The position numbers were made by a program, and so were the translations under genes. From positions 124,001 through 188,000 of the forward strand of contig MTOU01000012.1 in the NCBI GenBank assembly GCA_002011745.1: DNA of 64,000 nucleotides, read 5' to 3'. The notes below the pieces were generated by a model. That model saw only the letters and a program-made list of their open reading frames with translations, was not told the DNA's origin and ran no database searches. The DNA is from Nitrospirae bacterium JdFR-85. Lineage in GTDB: Bacteria > Nitrospirota > Thermodesulfovibrionia > Thermodesulfovibrionales > JdFR-85. Each line of letters opens with the position of its first letter. The stretch's first letter is position 1. Shown here piece after piece: positions 37,401-46,170 of this stretch.

Positions 37401-38302
37401 TGAATGCAGATATATCAGCAGAACTTCTAATTACAGAGAGTAATAAAGAGACCCTCGTGAGTGGTGATATAAGGATTTTGAGGGCAAGGTTTACGAGGAA
37501 TATCGATTGGAGGCAGATGCTTCTTAGTAAAAAGACTCCTATGGTGACAGCTAAGAATGAAAGACTTAGGAGTGTTTCACTTAATATCAGCATCTCTGGA
37601 GAGGATAATATTATAATTGACAATAATATAATTAGCGCACCTGCGAGGGTAGACCTTATTCTGACAGGCACTGCCTATTCTCCCACCCTCTTAGGAAGAG
37701 TTGAACTGCTTGGAGGTAAAGTATTTTTCAGAAATAATCAGTTTACTGTGGTGAATGCGTCTGCAGACTTTACAGAGCCAACAGAAATAAATCCCTATAT
37801 AGATATTACTGCAGTTACTTCTGTAAAAGGCTATAACATAACTTTGAATCTTAATGGCTATATAGATGAATTCAATCTATCCCTTAGTTCAGAGCCCTCA
37901 CTGGATGAGGTGGATATCCTGAGTCTTCTCACAGTAGGAAGCCTCTCTTCAGGAGTAAAGGGGCTTGAAGGAGGAATTGGCGCCTCAGAGGCAACAATGT
38001 TCATTACAGGAAAGCTGCAGGAGACACTTCAGGAGAGACTCCGCAGCCTTACAGGATTTGACAGAATTGAATTAGAGCCTTCCGTGATAGAGACTACCGG
38101 AACCCTGGGGCCAAGAGTGACAGTATACAAGAGGCTTCTTTCAGACAGACTCTATGTTACTTATACCACAACAATCGGAGCAGAAACAGAACAACTACTT
38201 AGAGTAGAGTTTCAACTCAGCAACAGGGTCTCTCTGGTGGGTGAGAGGGATGAGCTGGGCCTTATTGGTGGAGACATTAAGTTCAGACTGGAGTTCAGAT
38301 GA
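34499..38302 (+). CDS. tamB: TamB-like (AsmA-like, DUF490) envelope protein
   Basis: A 1267-residue periplasm-spanning protein. An N-terminal TM (about 4-24) anchors it; a long run of repeating beta strands follows, with RGK, GKGSI and GRF turns, the groove-forming architecture of AsmA/TamB proteins. The C-terminal TamB domain (about 1000-1267) ends near FRLEFR and contains SLLTVGSLSSG. These proteins move phospholipids between membranes and, with TamA, aid outer-membrane protein insertion. It overlaps the next BamA-family gene by four bases, giving a tamB-tamA-like operon. Confidence 0.88.
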   Translation: MKRIVFYILLLFIIGTISFFYLYGRSESASKYLKHMLLPRISEALSLNVEAERIYINPFPLMLGIEGLEFSSNTDVPLGSIEKIRLYISYSALLQKMVRITRAELSIMRLTSTEQRIEKDLLGLIPVQKRAGLPVLGRTKDQWQIVVDRIVFRKGYIYIKGEGLSLNAEDIWGEFSLRKKTLSLGINFLTLRHRKGEFRGKTAGELFFKDGHVSVNRLFVSSEDSIVRVKGDLYTNTLTMDLDVKGKVFVERLLQWLGEDEPIRGPVTFAGIIKGPLRAPMLKLKAVMEKGFLYGVDVDEVRCKIGYKNHRMRFYEGKVKAYNGKAIAEVSINLPKVTWYELRVLAEGLDSTPLLKLMGWDPGLREGKVSGVLTSEGRKLNPKGFFSYHTPPQENPDRVIDRITDISGRFYKKGELLILDELSIAGEGAMIKSRGLVDLGKDRIYMNGTLFVEELRRVFKNINVEGKGSIDITVGGRLSSADIYAMGKISNFRFRGRDFGSFEFKTRYRERFILITELSGRDKNRRYSFRGLINTGTDRLFEFDDPTLSLFVNIEGFPIGYLEEIASLNTEGVDLKGRFNYKGEITGSIKNPVFRGRISAESLKADSTTIGDLQADFMLKDSLLVVKEFTLKRGISFIKGDLRIQNNHIDSGRIEFLLGEDVLSMNLPFSVRLEGSSVIKGPLKSPSIEIDAEVRAKDIEKNWVNIGSIKGNMTHLKGDFSGSFLKERVDMKGKISIEKRIIWAMVFLFKKDSYEDFLLSFSSALPEDFFLVMGGRVEVKGINGDITMITGLDTLQFTLFERTVINEGPIVFRYENNKVSIEQVKLRSGPAVLQLAGYFIPDREIEVTIYGTTYLAPFKPFFKKLEYLRGHSEFVFSITGTWDSPLINGGISLEDASLEFKGIRGRITGINGYAYVDENRLVVEELTGRFSGGSFIIKGGGRFEGISLRRYTFEFSTEKMILRPFDGLNADISAELLITESNKETLVSGDIRILRARFTRNIDWRQMLLSKKTPMVTAKNERLRSVSLNISISGEDNIIIDNNIISAPARVDLILTGTAYSPTLLGRVELLGGKVFFRNNQFTVVNASADFTEPTEINPYIDITAVTSVKGYNITLNLNGYIDEFNLSLSSEPSLDEVDILSLLTVGSLSSGVKGLEGGIGASEATMFITGKLQETLQERLRSLTGFDRIELEPSVIETTGTLGPRVTVYKRLLSDRLYVTYTTTIGAETEQLLRVEFQLSNRVSLVGERDELGLIGGDIKFRLEFR

Positions 38303-40998
38303 GCTGTTTTGATAAAACCAAGGCAGTACGGTTTTTAATATTGTTGTTTCTTCTTCTGTCTTGTAGTTCTCCTGGCTCATGGGCCTTTAACAGTAACAAC
38401 TCAAGAGAGGTATTTATTAGTGAGATAAAAATTAAAGGGCTACATCTATGTTCAGAAAGAGAGTTTTTATATCTTCTGGGAATTAAAAGAGGTGTAAGTA
38501 TCAGAACAGATGAACTGAGTTTTGCAGTAAAGAGGGCATTCAGAAAGGGTATTTTTGAGGATATAGTTATAGAATATGAAGCAGAGACTTTGATAATAAC
38601 AGTGAAAGAGAAGAGGTTTATATGGAAGATAGAGATAAAAGGAAATACTGTACTTACAGATAGTTATATAAAGAGGGGGTTGATACTCAAGGAAGGTGAA
38701 CCATTGAGACCCAAGATATTAAAAAGGGCAAAAGAGAGGTTATATGAATATCTGAAAAACTCTGGTTATCCCTCTTCAGTTATAGAGATGGAGGTTAAAA
38801 AAGGGCCCAACCCTTCCTTGGTTATCTTAAAGATAACAGTGGAAGAAGGTCATCCATTGGTTATAGATAAGATAATAATCAATGGGGTTTCAAAGAAACT
38901 AAAAGATAAGCTTAAAATAAGGCCTGGTGAGGTATATAATTTAGATAAAATACAAAAAGGGCTTGCAAACTTAAGAAGATATCTTAAGTCTCTTGGTTAT
39001 TACAATCCGAAAGTGGGTCCACCGGTGTTTTCAGATGGGGTCTTAAGGATACCTGTTTCTACTGGTGAAAAAATGGTTGTGTTTTTTAAGGGAAATGCCA
39101 AAGTAAGTGATTCCATATTAAAAAAATTAGTGATGGAGAGCGATTTTGTAGAGATAAATGAGGAGACGGTTCAGTCTTTTGCTGATGAAATACTTAAATT
39201 TTATACAAACAGAGGATATCTTGAGGCCCAAGTAGCACCTGTAGTACAGAAGAAGGAGGGATTGGTCAAGATAGTATTTTTTATCAATGAAGGAGAGAGA
39301 TTTATTGTCAGGAGTATAAGGTTTATTAACTCAAATCTTCCTGAGAAAATACTGAAAGAGGTGCTGAACCTTAGGGAAGGTGAAGTGTACAGCCCAAAGA
39401 AGTTTGAGACAGACAGAAATAGTATAATCGCCCTTTATAGGGGACTTGGATTTATGGATGCCACAATTGAGGAGGCTGATGTGGATATTAATTCATCTCA
39501 GAGAAGTGTTGACATCACCTTTAAGATAAATGAGGGACGACAATATTATATCGGGAGGATTGCAGTTAAAGGTAATAGAATTATCTCCGAAAAGGAGATA
39601 CTCAGTTCCTTTGGCATAAAAGAGGGAAAGATATATAATGAGATTGATCTTCTCGATGGAAAGAAGAGGGTGCTCAGGATGTACAGACAGAAGGGATTTA
39701 TTAATATTTCAGTAGACATAAAATCTGATTTTGATGGACAGGAGGTCATTGTCACCCTTGAAATAAAAGAAGCAACACAGTATAGCCTTGGTAAGGTTAT
39801 TGTGAGGGGGAATTTATTAACCAGGTCAGAGGTGATACTAAGAGAGGTTAAATTGAAAGAAGGAGAGACTCTGAATCTGGAAATATTGCCTGAGATATCA
39901 AGAAGGCTCTATCAGACTGGTCTGTTTAAAGATGTGGATGTGAAACTCTTAGATGGGGGAGACAACAGAAAAGATATTCTAATCAGCCTTAAAGAGGCTA
40001 ATCCAGGTTCATTAGAGCTTGCAGTAGGATATGGAGAATATGAGGAGTTTAGAGCAGCATTTGACTTGAGCTATAAAAACCTTTGGGGTATGAACAGGAT
40101 CGGTAGGATAAGGGTTGAGCTTAGTGGAGTAAAAAAGAAGATTATAGTTAGTTATACGGAACCCTACTTTAGAGGTAGAGAGATTGTTTTGAGAAGTACT
40201 TTTTCTGGTGAATTGAGAGAAGAGAGGAATATTGATACAGGAGAAACAAAGTATAAGATTAGAAAATACTCTTTTGAATTATTAACAGAAAGAGAGCTTA
40301 GAGATAACCTAAAGGGTAGTCTTAAATACGAGTATTCTGTAGTAAAGACTTTTGATATAAGGCCAGATATAGTGCTTTCAGAAAAGGACAGAGGATATCT
40401 ATCAATAAGTAGCATTACTCCAGCAGTGCTTTATGATACAAGAGACAACCCCTTTAATCCTCGGAAGGGTTTTCTTGCTGGTGCATCTTTGAAGCTTGCG
40501 AGCACCTATTTTTTAGGTGAGACAGATTTTATTAAATTGAGTCTATTCTGGAGCTACTATAGGACGGTTACAGAAAGGTCAGTGCTTGCCCTTTCACTAA
40601 AAGGCGGTTTTGCTCAAGGCTATCGCAAGACAGTTGATCTACCAATAGTTGAGAGATTCTTTCTGGGAGGAAGAAATAGTGTACGAGGATTTCCACAGGA
40701 TAGTCTTGGTCCCAAGGGTGAAGATGGTAACCCTACAGGAGGTAATGCATTCTTACAGGGTAATCTTGAGCTTAGAACAGATGTTGGGAAAGGATTTGGG
40801 ATAGTCTTTTTTGTTGATACAGGAAATGTATGGAGAAGAATTGATGATATTGATATGACCCTCAGATATACTGCTGGAGTAGGGATCAGATATAATACCC
40901 CTGTGGGTCCTCTAAGGATCGACTATGGGCATAAGCTGGACAGAAAACCTGGAGAGAGTTCAGGAGAATTTCACTTCAGTATAGGCCATGCCTTCTAA
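38299..40998 (+). CDS. BamA/TamA-family (Omp85) outer-membrane protein, seven POTRA repeats
   Basis: An 899-residue Omp85 protein with a signal peptide (about 12-30). Seven successive POTRA-like openings are visible: IKIKGLHLC, IEIKGNTVL, IIINGVSKK, VFFKGNAKV, IRFINSNLP, IAVKGNRII and VIVRGNLLT, spanning about residues 35-560. The C-terminal 330 residues are the barrel, with RNSVRGFPQDSLG carrying the conserved RGF of strand-linking loop 6. BamA has five POTRA domains and TamA three, so this is a larger variant. Its operon position after tamB suggests a TamA-like role, but it could be the main BamA. Confidence 0.9.
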   Translation: MSCFDKTKAVRFLILLFLLLSCSSPGSWAFNSNNSREVFISEIKIKGLHLCSEREFLYLLGIKRGVSIRTDELSFAVKRAFRKGIFEDIVIEYEAETLIITVKEKRFIWKIEIKGNTVLTDSYIKRGLILKEGEPLRPKILKRAKERLYEYLKNSGYPSSVIEMEVKKGPNPSLVILKITVEEGHPLVIDKIIINGVSKKLKDKLKIRPGEVYNLDKIQKGLANLRRYLKSLGYYNPKVGPPVFSDGVLRIPVSTGEKMVVFFKGNAKVSDSILKKLVMESDFVEINEETVQSFADEILKFYTNRGYLEAQVAPVVQKKEGLVKIVFFINEGERFIVRSIRFINSNLPEKILKEVLNLREGEVYSPKKFETDRNSIIALYRGLGFMDATIEEADVDINSSQRSVDITFKINEGRQYYIGRIAVKGNRIISEKEILSSFGIKEGKIYNEIDLLDGKKRVLRMYRQKGFINISVDIKSDFDGQEVIVTLEIKEATQYSLGKVIVRGNLLTRSEVILREVKLKEGETLNLEILPEISRRLYQTGLFKDVDVKLLDGGDNRKDILISLKEANPGSLELAVGYGEYEEFRAAFDLSYKNLWGMNRIGRIRVELSGVKKKIIVSYTEPYFRGREIVLRSTFSGELREERNIDTGETKYKIRKYSFELLTERELRDNLKGSLKYEYSVVKTFDIRPDIVLSEKDRGYLSISSITPAVLYDTRDNPFNPRKGFLAGASLKLASTYFLGETDFIKLSLFWSYYRTVTERSVLALSLKGGFAQGYRKTVDLPIVERFFLGGRNSVRGFPQDSLGPKGEDGNPTGGNAFLQGNLELRTDVGKGFGIVFFVDTGNVWRRIDDIDMTLRYTAGVGIRYNTPVGPLRIDYGHKLDRKPGESSGEFHFSIGHAF

Positions 40999-42268
40999 GG
41001 ATTCAGCAGCCGTTGTTTTTTACATAACAAGACAGAATAGATACAGTTTTAATGCAATTATAGGAGCATCTGAAGAAATACTCAAATCCAATAAAATCAA
41101 ACCATATTTTATTACTGATAGAATAGAACTCCTTACAGAATTAAGAGAGATACAGCAGGTGTACAGTAAAGCAATACTCTGCATCTCTTTCTTTACCGCA
41201 CAGGTATGGGAAACGGAGAGTTTGATAAAAGAGGTCCGTAACCTTTGCAGAGACAGAGTAATTATAGTAGCAGGAGGGCCTCATCCCACAGGTGCTCCAG
41301 AACAGGTTCTCTCTATGGGTGCTGATATTGTGGTAAGAGGAGAAGGCGAAGAGACGATTGTCTTTTTATTAAGAACTCTGGCAGATAACCTGTTAATATA
41401 TGGGATTAGAGGTATATCCTATTGCAGAGAAGGTGAGTATATATTTACAGGCTGGGCATCTCCAGTAGATATCGAAAAGGTTAGCCCTTTTTCCTTTAGA
41501 TTTGGTTTTGTCGGCCCCTTAGAGATAACAAGAGGATGTCCCTTTAAGTGTCATTACTGTCAGACACCTTATCTTTTTCGTGGACCAGTAAGACATCGGA
41601 GTATTGACACCATCTTAAAATATATATCCCTTCTTAAGAAAAGAGGTTTAAGAGACTTTAGGTTTATATCACCCAATGCCCTTTCTTACGGCTCCTTGGA
41701 TGGCAGGAGTATGAATTTCCAAGCTATAGAGGAGCTATTGTCCAGGATGCGGAGAATATTGGGAGAAAAAAGGAGAATATTCTTTGGCACCTTCCCTTCA
41801 GAGGTAAGACCTGAGCATCTGACCGAGGAGGCACTGGAGATTATAATACGTTACTGTGACAACAGGAATATTGTTATAGGGGCTCAGTCAGGCAGTCAGC
41901 GGGTGTTGGACCTTTGCAGAAGAGGGCATACTGTAGAGGATGTGGTAAGGGCAGTGGAGCTGACAAAAAAGTTCGGGTTGGTAGCAAATGTGGATTTTAT
42001 ATTTGGACTGCCTGGGGAGACCGAGGAAGATCAGAAACTTACTGCGAAGCTGATGGAAGAGCTTGCTTCTAAGGGAGCCAAAATCCATGCCCATACCTTT
42101 ATGCCTCTGCCACAGACACCTTTTAGGGGCTCCTCTGCTGTTCCAATTACTGATACCTTGAAAAAAACAATTAACAAACTACTACCAGTAGGTAAACTCT
42201 ATGGTAATTGGATGAAACAGCAAGAAATATCAAAAAGGCTTGAGAGCAACTTTATAGAGAAAGGTTAA
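40988..42268 (+). CDS. B12-binding-domain radical SAM protein
   Basis: A 426-residue protein. Residues 1-150 form a cobalamin-binding-like domain (IIVAGGPHPTGAPEQVLSMG, lacking the classic DxHxxG). The radical SAM motif is CPFKCHYC in EITRGCPFKCHYCQTPYL, followed by SAM-binding GGxD-like and late RAVELTKKFGL blocks. The order fits the TIGR04013 group (MJ_1487-type), whose reaction is unknown. It overlaps the upstream Omp85 gene by 11 bases, so it may share its transcript, though a functional link is unlikely. Confidence 0.85.
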   Translation: MPSKDSAAVVFYITRQNRYSFNAIIGASEEILKSNKIKPYFITDRIELLTELREIQQVYSKAILCISFFTAQVWETESLIKEVRNLCRDRVIIVAGGPHPTGAPEQVLSMGADIVVRGEGEETIVFLLRTLADNLLIYGIRGISYCREGEYIFTGWASPVDIEKVSPFSFRFGFVGPLEITRGCPFKCHYCQTPYLFRGPVRHRSIDTILKYISLLKKRGLRDFRFISPNALSYGSLDGRSMNFQAIEELLSRMRRILGEKRRIFFGTFPSEVRPEHLTEEALEIIIRYCDNRNIVIGAQSGSQRVLDLCRRGHTVEDVVRAVELTKKFGLVANVDFIFGLPGETEEDQKLTAKLMEELASKGAKIHAHTFMPLPQTPFRGSSAVPITDTLKKTINKLLPVGKLYGNWMKQQEISKRLESNFIEKG

Positions 42269-42278
42269 GTATTTGTTT

Positions 42279-42659
42279 CTAAGTTCCTTGAATTTCTTGA
42301 ACCTCCCAATTTTCATCAACCCACAAGCCTATTATTTCTAAATTTTTGTATTGCTGCCGAAGTAGTTGTATTGCCTTTTGGATATGTACAATCTGTTCTT
42401 CTTTAGAGGCTGTATTTTTTGTACAATCATAATGGCCGACAATAGCGACTCCCACAGAATTATGATTTTCGACCGAAATCTTCAGTTTTTCAAGAATTGA
42501 CCGAACTAAGACATGGTCTTTCTGTTCTGACAAAATCAGGTTTGGCCCTGCTTCAGTAATAGAGTCTACAAAATCCACATTAAACCTTTTTAACAGATAT
42601 TTGATTACTGGTAATTGAACTCGTCCATCCATACAATTAACAACTGTACAAAATCGCAT
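42279..42659 (-). CDS. Small beta-carbonic-anhydrase-like protein
   Basis: A 126-residue protein with the metal and catalytic pattern of beta-carbonic anhydrases: C9-M-D11-G-R13 (Cys ligand plus the Asp-Arg pair) and, later, GH76YDC79 (His and Cys ligands). The usual enzyme is about 170-220 residues, so this is a short variant that lacks some of the flanking helices, and the active site may be altered. The second Zn-binding half (GHYDCTKN) is clear. Start follows GGAGG on the reverse strand (CCTCC at 42667-42671). No other gene of CO2 metabolism is near. Confidence 0.7.
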   Translation of the reverse strand: MRFCTVVNCMDGRVQLPVIKYLLKRFNVDFVDSITEAGPNLILSEQKDHVLVRSILEKLKISVENHNSVGVAIVGHYDCTKNTASKEEQIVHIQKAIQLLRQQYKNLEIIGLWVDENWEVQEIQGT

Positions 42660-43069
42660 ATTTTTTCCTCCAAAGATAAAAAATTACAAGTTTAGCCCAC
42701 TCATATAAAGGATTTTTTCATGTAATTAAAATATTTTGAAACAAAAATTATAACAAAAATTTTATAATCTATCCTACATTAACCGCTGGAGTATTTCATG
42801 AGCATCAAAAGAGGACCACCTATTACCAGAGCTACTTCACGGGATGTTATGCCCAGTTCCTTTTTTAAATCATTCATGGAAAATTTCTTTAAATGTGTAT
42901 GAGGTTTGCGTAATTACCATCCAAACTTTGTTTTGAGGCAATCAGGGCAAGGTTAGGAAACTTGGAGTTGTCTATGTCTATGAGATTAACTCTCATTAGA
43001 CGTCTTTTATCTTATAGATAGCAGTGTCTTAAGTAATATTGCGTCTTGGGAATGTGTTAAAATAACGAT
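42660..43069. other. Intergenic stretch, AT-rich, no gene identified
   Basis: About 410 bases between the carbonic-anhydrase-like gene and the nucleotidyltransferase remnant. The only coding-like piece is a reverse-strand open frame of about 32 residues from the ATG at 42877, with a helical, Lys-rich start (MNDLKKELGITSREVAL). I do not recognise it and call no gene. A TAAAAT-type -10 lies near 43056 before the next open frame. The rest looks like degraded DNA. Confidence 0.4.
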
Positions 43070-44041
43070 ATGGATGGGGTCCTTAGAAAAGAACACCTTG
43101 CTTACTATCTCGACGTGTTAAACAGGTTGAACAGACCTTCTTTGTCAGAGGCCGAGAAGAAGGACTTCGTTGCCATAGTTACCCTGTTCTATGAGGTTTT
43201 GCCAGACAGGGAAAGGATTCCTCGGGAAGTGGTTGACACTGCCTTTAGGTTGAGGACGATCTTGAAACCCAGACTTCGTGCCTGTGGTTTTGAATTTAGC
43301 AATTATGATTCTGACTATGGCGAGGTTTCCAAAAACCTGTATAAAGACGTGGACGAAAACGTAAGTACGGTTTTGAAGTTGAGTTATGCTTACCAGAGAT
43401 AAAAATAGAGCGGTTGATACAAGAGCTCGGAGAGTTTTTAGACGAAAACGGAATTTCAGAGCCTCTTGAGATCAGGTTTGTAGGAGGCACTGCCGTTGCC
43501 TCTACGGTGGTGAAAGCACTCTGGACGTGGACTTTGACTTTCGATGCAGAAGCAAGGTTAGAGTAGCAACTTTGCTCGACGAGTTTTTCCGTTTAAAGGG
43601 CGTTCCTGTGGACTTTTCTGAAGACGTTACGCACTGGTGGATGGTCAGCGTGAGGAGGGACAGATTTCCCTCAAAACTTTACCTTACCAGGAATCAGATA
43701 GTGTTTAAGATAGCACATCCGCTTGAGATTTTGAGCAAGAAACTCTGTCGATACTACCAAAAAACCTAAACGACGCCATCTTTCTCGTAGAGAAGTTTAG
43801 ACTTACCCTTGATCAGCTTTTGAGCGTCGTGGAGTACGCCGTTCTGGACAGTCCCGTGTCAGAACAGATGTTTATGTTTAGAAAGAATGTCGAAGACTTT
43901 TTGCGGAACTACTCGAGGAAGCTGTGGAAGGTGCCTGAAGAAGAAAGCCTTAAGGTACTGGAGGAGGTCTGGACGAGAGCAATTTCGAGAAAAGAGAATC
44001 TTTCTGAAGTTCCATCTGTAGTGCGGAAAAGGCAGAGGTGA
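43070..44041 (+). pseudogene. Frameshifted nucleotidyltransferase (AbiEii/MNT-like) and preceding open frame
   Basis: Four pieces in different frames read as a disrupted locus. 43070-43402 encodes a 110-residue protein of unknown family. From about 43380 a second frame reads EIRFVGGTAVAS, the start of a nucleotidyltransferase-like domain; it shifts frame near 43500 into GGESTLDVDFDF (the metal-binding DxD), and again near 43750 before a helical tail (LSVVEYAVLDSPVSEQMF) to 44041. An intact AbiEii-type enzyme would need those frames joined. The locus is adjacent to the CRISPR array and looks like a decayed defence or toxin-antitoxin gene. Whether the 43070 piece is an intact neighbour is uncertain. 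Confidence 0.6.
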
Positions 44042-44261
44042 GGCCAGGAGGAGTCAGGTCAGACATCGGCAGGGCTTGAGATCTTCAAAATCGTGGTCAA
44101 AAAGACGAGCTCCTTTCGTGTCGAAGGCTTGACGAAGCGTCCTGAGACTTTCTTCTGAAGGTCTTAATGTAACCGTAACGCCATTTTTGCTTCTGGTGTT
44201 TTCTTCGAAACGTTCTGCTCTTTCGTAGAGGTCGGGATGTTTCTGCTATAGGTCTTTCCAC
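44042..44261 (-). pseudogene. Degraded coding remnant beside the CRISPR array
   Basis: On the reverse strand one frame of about 60 codons looks protein-like (ERAERFEENTRSKNGVTVTL and RPSEESLRTLRQAFDTKG) and ends near 44055. Upstream it runs into stops or into the array. I do not recognise the family. It may be the 5'-truncated tail of a gene cut by the array or by a deletion. Confidence 0.3.
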
Positions 44262-44615
44262 CTTTATATCCCACATAGTTCAAATAAAACGGAAGAAGAT
44301 TTTGTCTTCCTCCTGAAGAAAGATTGGTTTATATCCCACATAGTTCAAATAAAACACATGCCTCCGCACTCCACTTCTTTAAGCAATTAGAGTTTATATC
44401 CCACATAGTTCAAATAAAACATGGTACTCCCCTCCATCTACTTCTATCGTCTCCACGTTTATATCCCACATAGTTCAAATAAAACATATGGACATTTATT
44501 AGAATATGCTGGTATTGAAACGTTTATATCCCACATAGTTCAAATAAAACAAGGGGGCTTGGTTGAAGGACGACTTTCTCTCCCTCGTTTATATCCCACA
44601 TAGTTCAAATAAAAC
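44262..44615 (-). CRISPR. CRISPR array, 6 repeats of 29 bp, 5 spacers of 36 bp
   Basis: Repeats start at 44262, 44327, 44392, 44457, 44522 and 44587, giving an exact 65-base period. In crRNA orientation (reverse strand) the repeat begins GTTTTATTTGAAC and ends GGGATATAAAC. Five copies are identical; the one at 44262 has a mismatch in its terminal base, as the oldest, leader-distal repeat often does. The AT-rich leader and a -10 box lie at the 44616 end, so transcription runs leftwards. All spacers are 36 bases and differ from one another. It is short for a complete type I system, so acquisition may be recent or the array shrunken. Confidence 0.97.
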
Positions 44616-44824
44616 CCCCCTTTCTATTACAATAATTATATCACATTTGGAATGATTGGTTTTTCAATATGTTGAGCTAAAAATGGATGATTTGTGTGAG
44701 TTTATAAAAATAAATTTTTTGCAGCAAACCTTTGGTTGTATTTTCAATTTTCATACAAAATAGCCAAAAATGTTAATGATATCAACACTGTTTGAAAAAA
44801 CTCAAAAAGAAGTTCACTGCAACC
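44616..44824 (-). promoter_or_regulatory. CRISPR leader with extended -10 promoter
   Basis: About 210 AT-rich bases between the array and cas2. On the reverse strand TGATATAAT (44635-44643), an extended -10, sits about 20 bases from the first repeat, so pre-crRNA would begin roughly a dozen bases before it. The segment also holds the sites expected for spacer integration, but I cannot define them by eye. Confidence 0.6.
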
Positions 44825-45091
44825 TTAAAGGAAGTGGTCAGTCATTTCTTTTTCTATCCCCAACACCATCTTCGCACAGTTGTGACGATTGTCTATCTGG
44901 TAAAAGTATACTGAATCTTCTTCATGATTGATTATCTCAAGTAGTTCATTTATGCATTGTTGAAGCTTTCCTATCCCTATCTCTCCTTCAAACACAGAAT
45001 TCTGAACCCACATGAAATATTTTTTAAGGGTTTTTCTAACCTTATTAACTCTTTCTTCTGAGATATCATATGTGATTATAAAGTAAGGCAT
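44825..45091 (-). CDS. cas2: CRISPR-associated Cas2
   Basis: Spacer-acquisition subunit of 88 residues with the Cas2 start YFIITYDISEERVNKVRKTL (Asp of the ferredoxin-like first strand), FEGEI and the small C-terminal strand. Two Cas2 and four Cas1 form the integrase. It is 6 bases after cas1 and is the last gene before the leader and array. Confidence 0.95.
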   Translation of the reverse strand: MPYFIITYDISEERVNKVRKTLKKYFMWVQNSVFEGEIGIGKLQQCINELLEIINHEEDSVYFYQIDNRHNCAKMVLGIEKEMTDHFL

Positions 45092-45097
45092 ATATTA

Positions 45098-46108
45098 TTA
45101 CCACCATGCTTTAAAGGGCTTATAAAGATCATCTTGAAGAAAGTGTTTTATTAATTTATAACACTCAAGCCGTATAAGCATTCTATACGAAACCTTACGT
45201 CTAAGTTTACGGTGTTTTATAGTGGTGTTCAGTTTTGCATCAAGCTCTTTTAAGAACTTTTTTCTGCCTTCAGGTGTAAGATAACAATAATTTACATCTT
45301 CGTCAAAATCCTCGAGTTTCAATATTCTATTATTTACCAATCTAAATATTACAGGATCTACTATAAGTGGTTTAAATATCTCTGCAATGTCAAGACTCAA
45401 TGAATATCGTCTTTGGCTTGGCTCGTGAAGATAGCTTACTGTTGGATTCAGTTGAGTATGATAAATTTCAGTAAGTATCGTTGAATACATTACAGAATTA
45501 CCGAAAGAAATCAGAGCATTTACAGGATTTGTAGGAGGTTGTTTTTCTCTTTTTTTCATATTAAATCTTCCACCAAATATGAAGTTAAATGCTTGATAGT
45601 AACTTTCTCTTGCTCGTCCTTCACATCCCATAAGTTCACTGATATTATCTATCTCAAATGCCCTGTTCAGTTCATGTTGGATTAACTTCTGAAATTCTTC
45701 GGTTTTTTTGTAATTTCTGAGGTTCCTGAGCATGTGGAAGATTCCGCCCTCCACAAAACTCACAGCAAGATAGAATCTTTTTTCGTTGTCAAGATAATAC
45801 TCAACTTGTCTGACAGTTAATTCTCCAGATACATTTCTGTCTCTTGGCATAAAGCTACCTGTATAAAAGCCATAATAGTTGTATACATGTACTGTAATTC
45901 CTTTCTGTGATAAAAAGTTTAAGAGTTTTGTGTTCAGCTCAATCTCTCCGAATATATGAATGGCAGTGATATCTTCAACAGGAATAGCCCTTCGCTGACC
46001 TTCCTCATTCTCAATATAGACTGTATTGTCTTTTCGTTTTAGTCTTCCGTTTGAGAATATGTAATACATCCGTCCCATATTTGAATTATATCTGAGTACA
46101 TAGGACAT
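45098..46108 (-). CDS. cas1: CRISPR-associated Cas1 (type I-B-like)
   Basis: Metal-dependent integrase of 336 residues. An N-terminal beta domain is followed by the helical catalytic domain: the Glu in GCEGRARESYYQAFN, the His in SYLHEPSQRRYSLSLD, and the acidic residue in DIAEIFKP. These are the conserved Glu, His and Asp that bind Mn. The pattern is the Hmari/Tneap (type I-B) group. It lies with cas2 downstream, and no cas4 fusion is present; cas4 is a separate gene 2 kb away. Confidence 0.96.
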   Translation of the reverse strand: MSYVLRYNSNMGRMYYIFSNGRLKRKDNTVYIENEEGQRRAIPVEDITAIHIFGEIELNTKLLNFLSQKGITVHVYNYYGFYTGSFMPRDRNVSGELTVRQVEYYLDNEKRFYLAVSFVEGGIFHMLRNLRNYKKTEEFQKLIQHELNRAFEIDNISELMGCEGRARESYYQAFNFIFGGRFNMKKREKQPPTNPVNALISFGNSVMYSTILTEIYHTQLNPTVSYLHEPSQRRYSLSLDIAEIFKPLIVDPVIFRLVNNRILKLEDFDEDVNYCYLTPEGRKKFLKELDAKLNTTIKHRKLRRKVSYRMLIRLECYKLIKHFLQDDLYKPFKAWW

Positions 46109-46170
46109 CTAATGGGGTATACAATGTTTTAATCTCAAATTAAGAGCTTTCAAAATTGATAGGAAGAACC

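Noticed and set aside
44291-44326. Hairpin-like GGAAGA...TCTTCC within the leader-distal spacer
   Set aside because: Spacers are captured foreign sequence; a short palindrome in one of them has no independent support.
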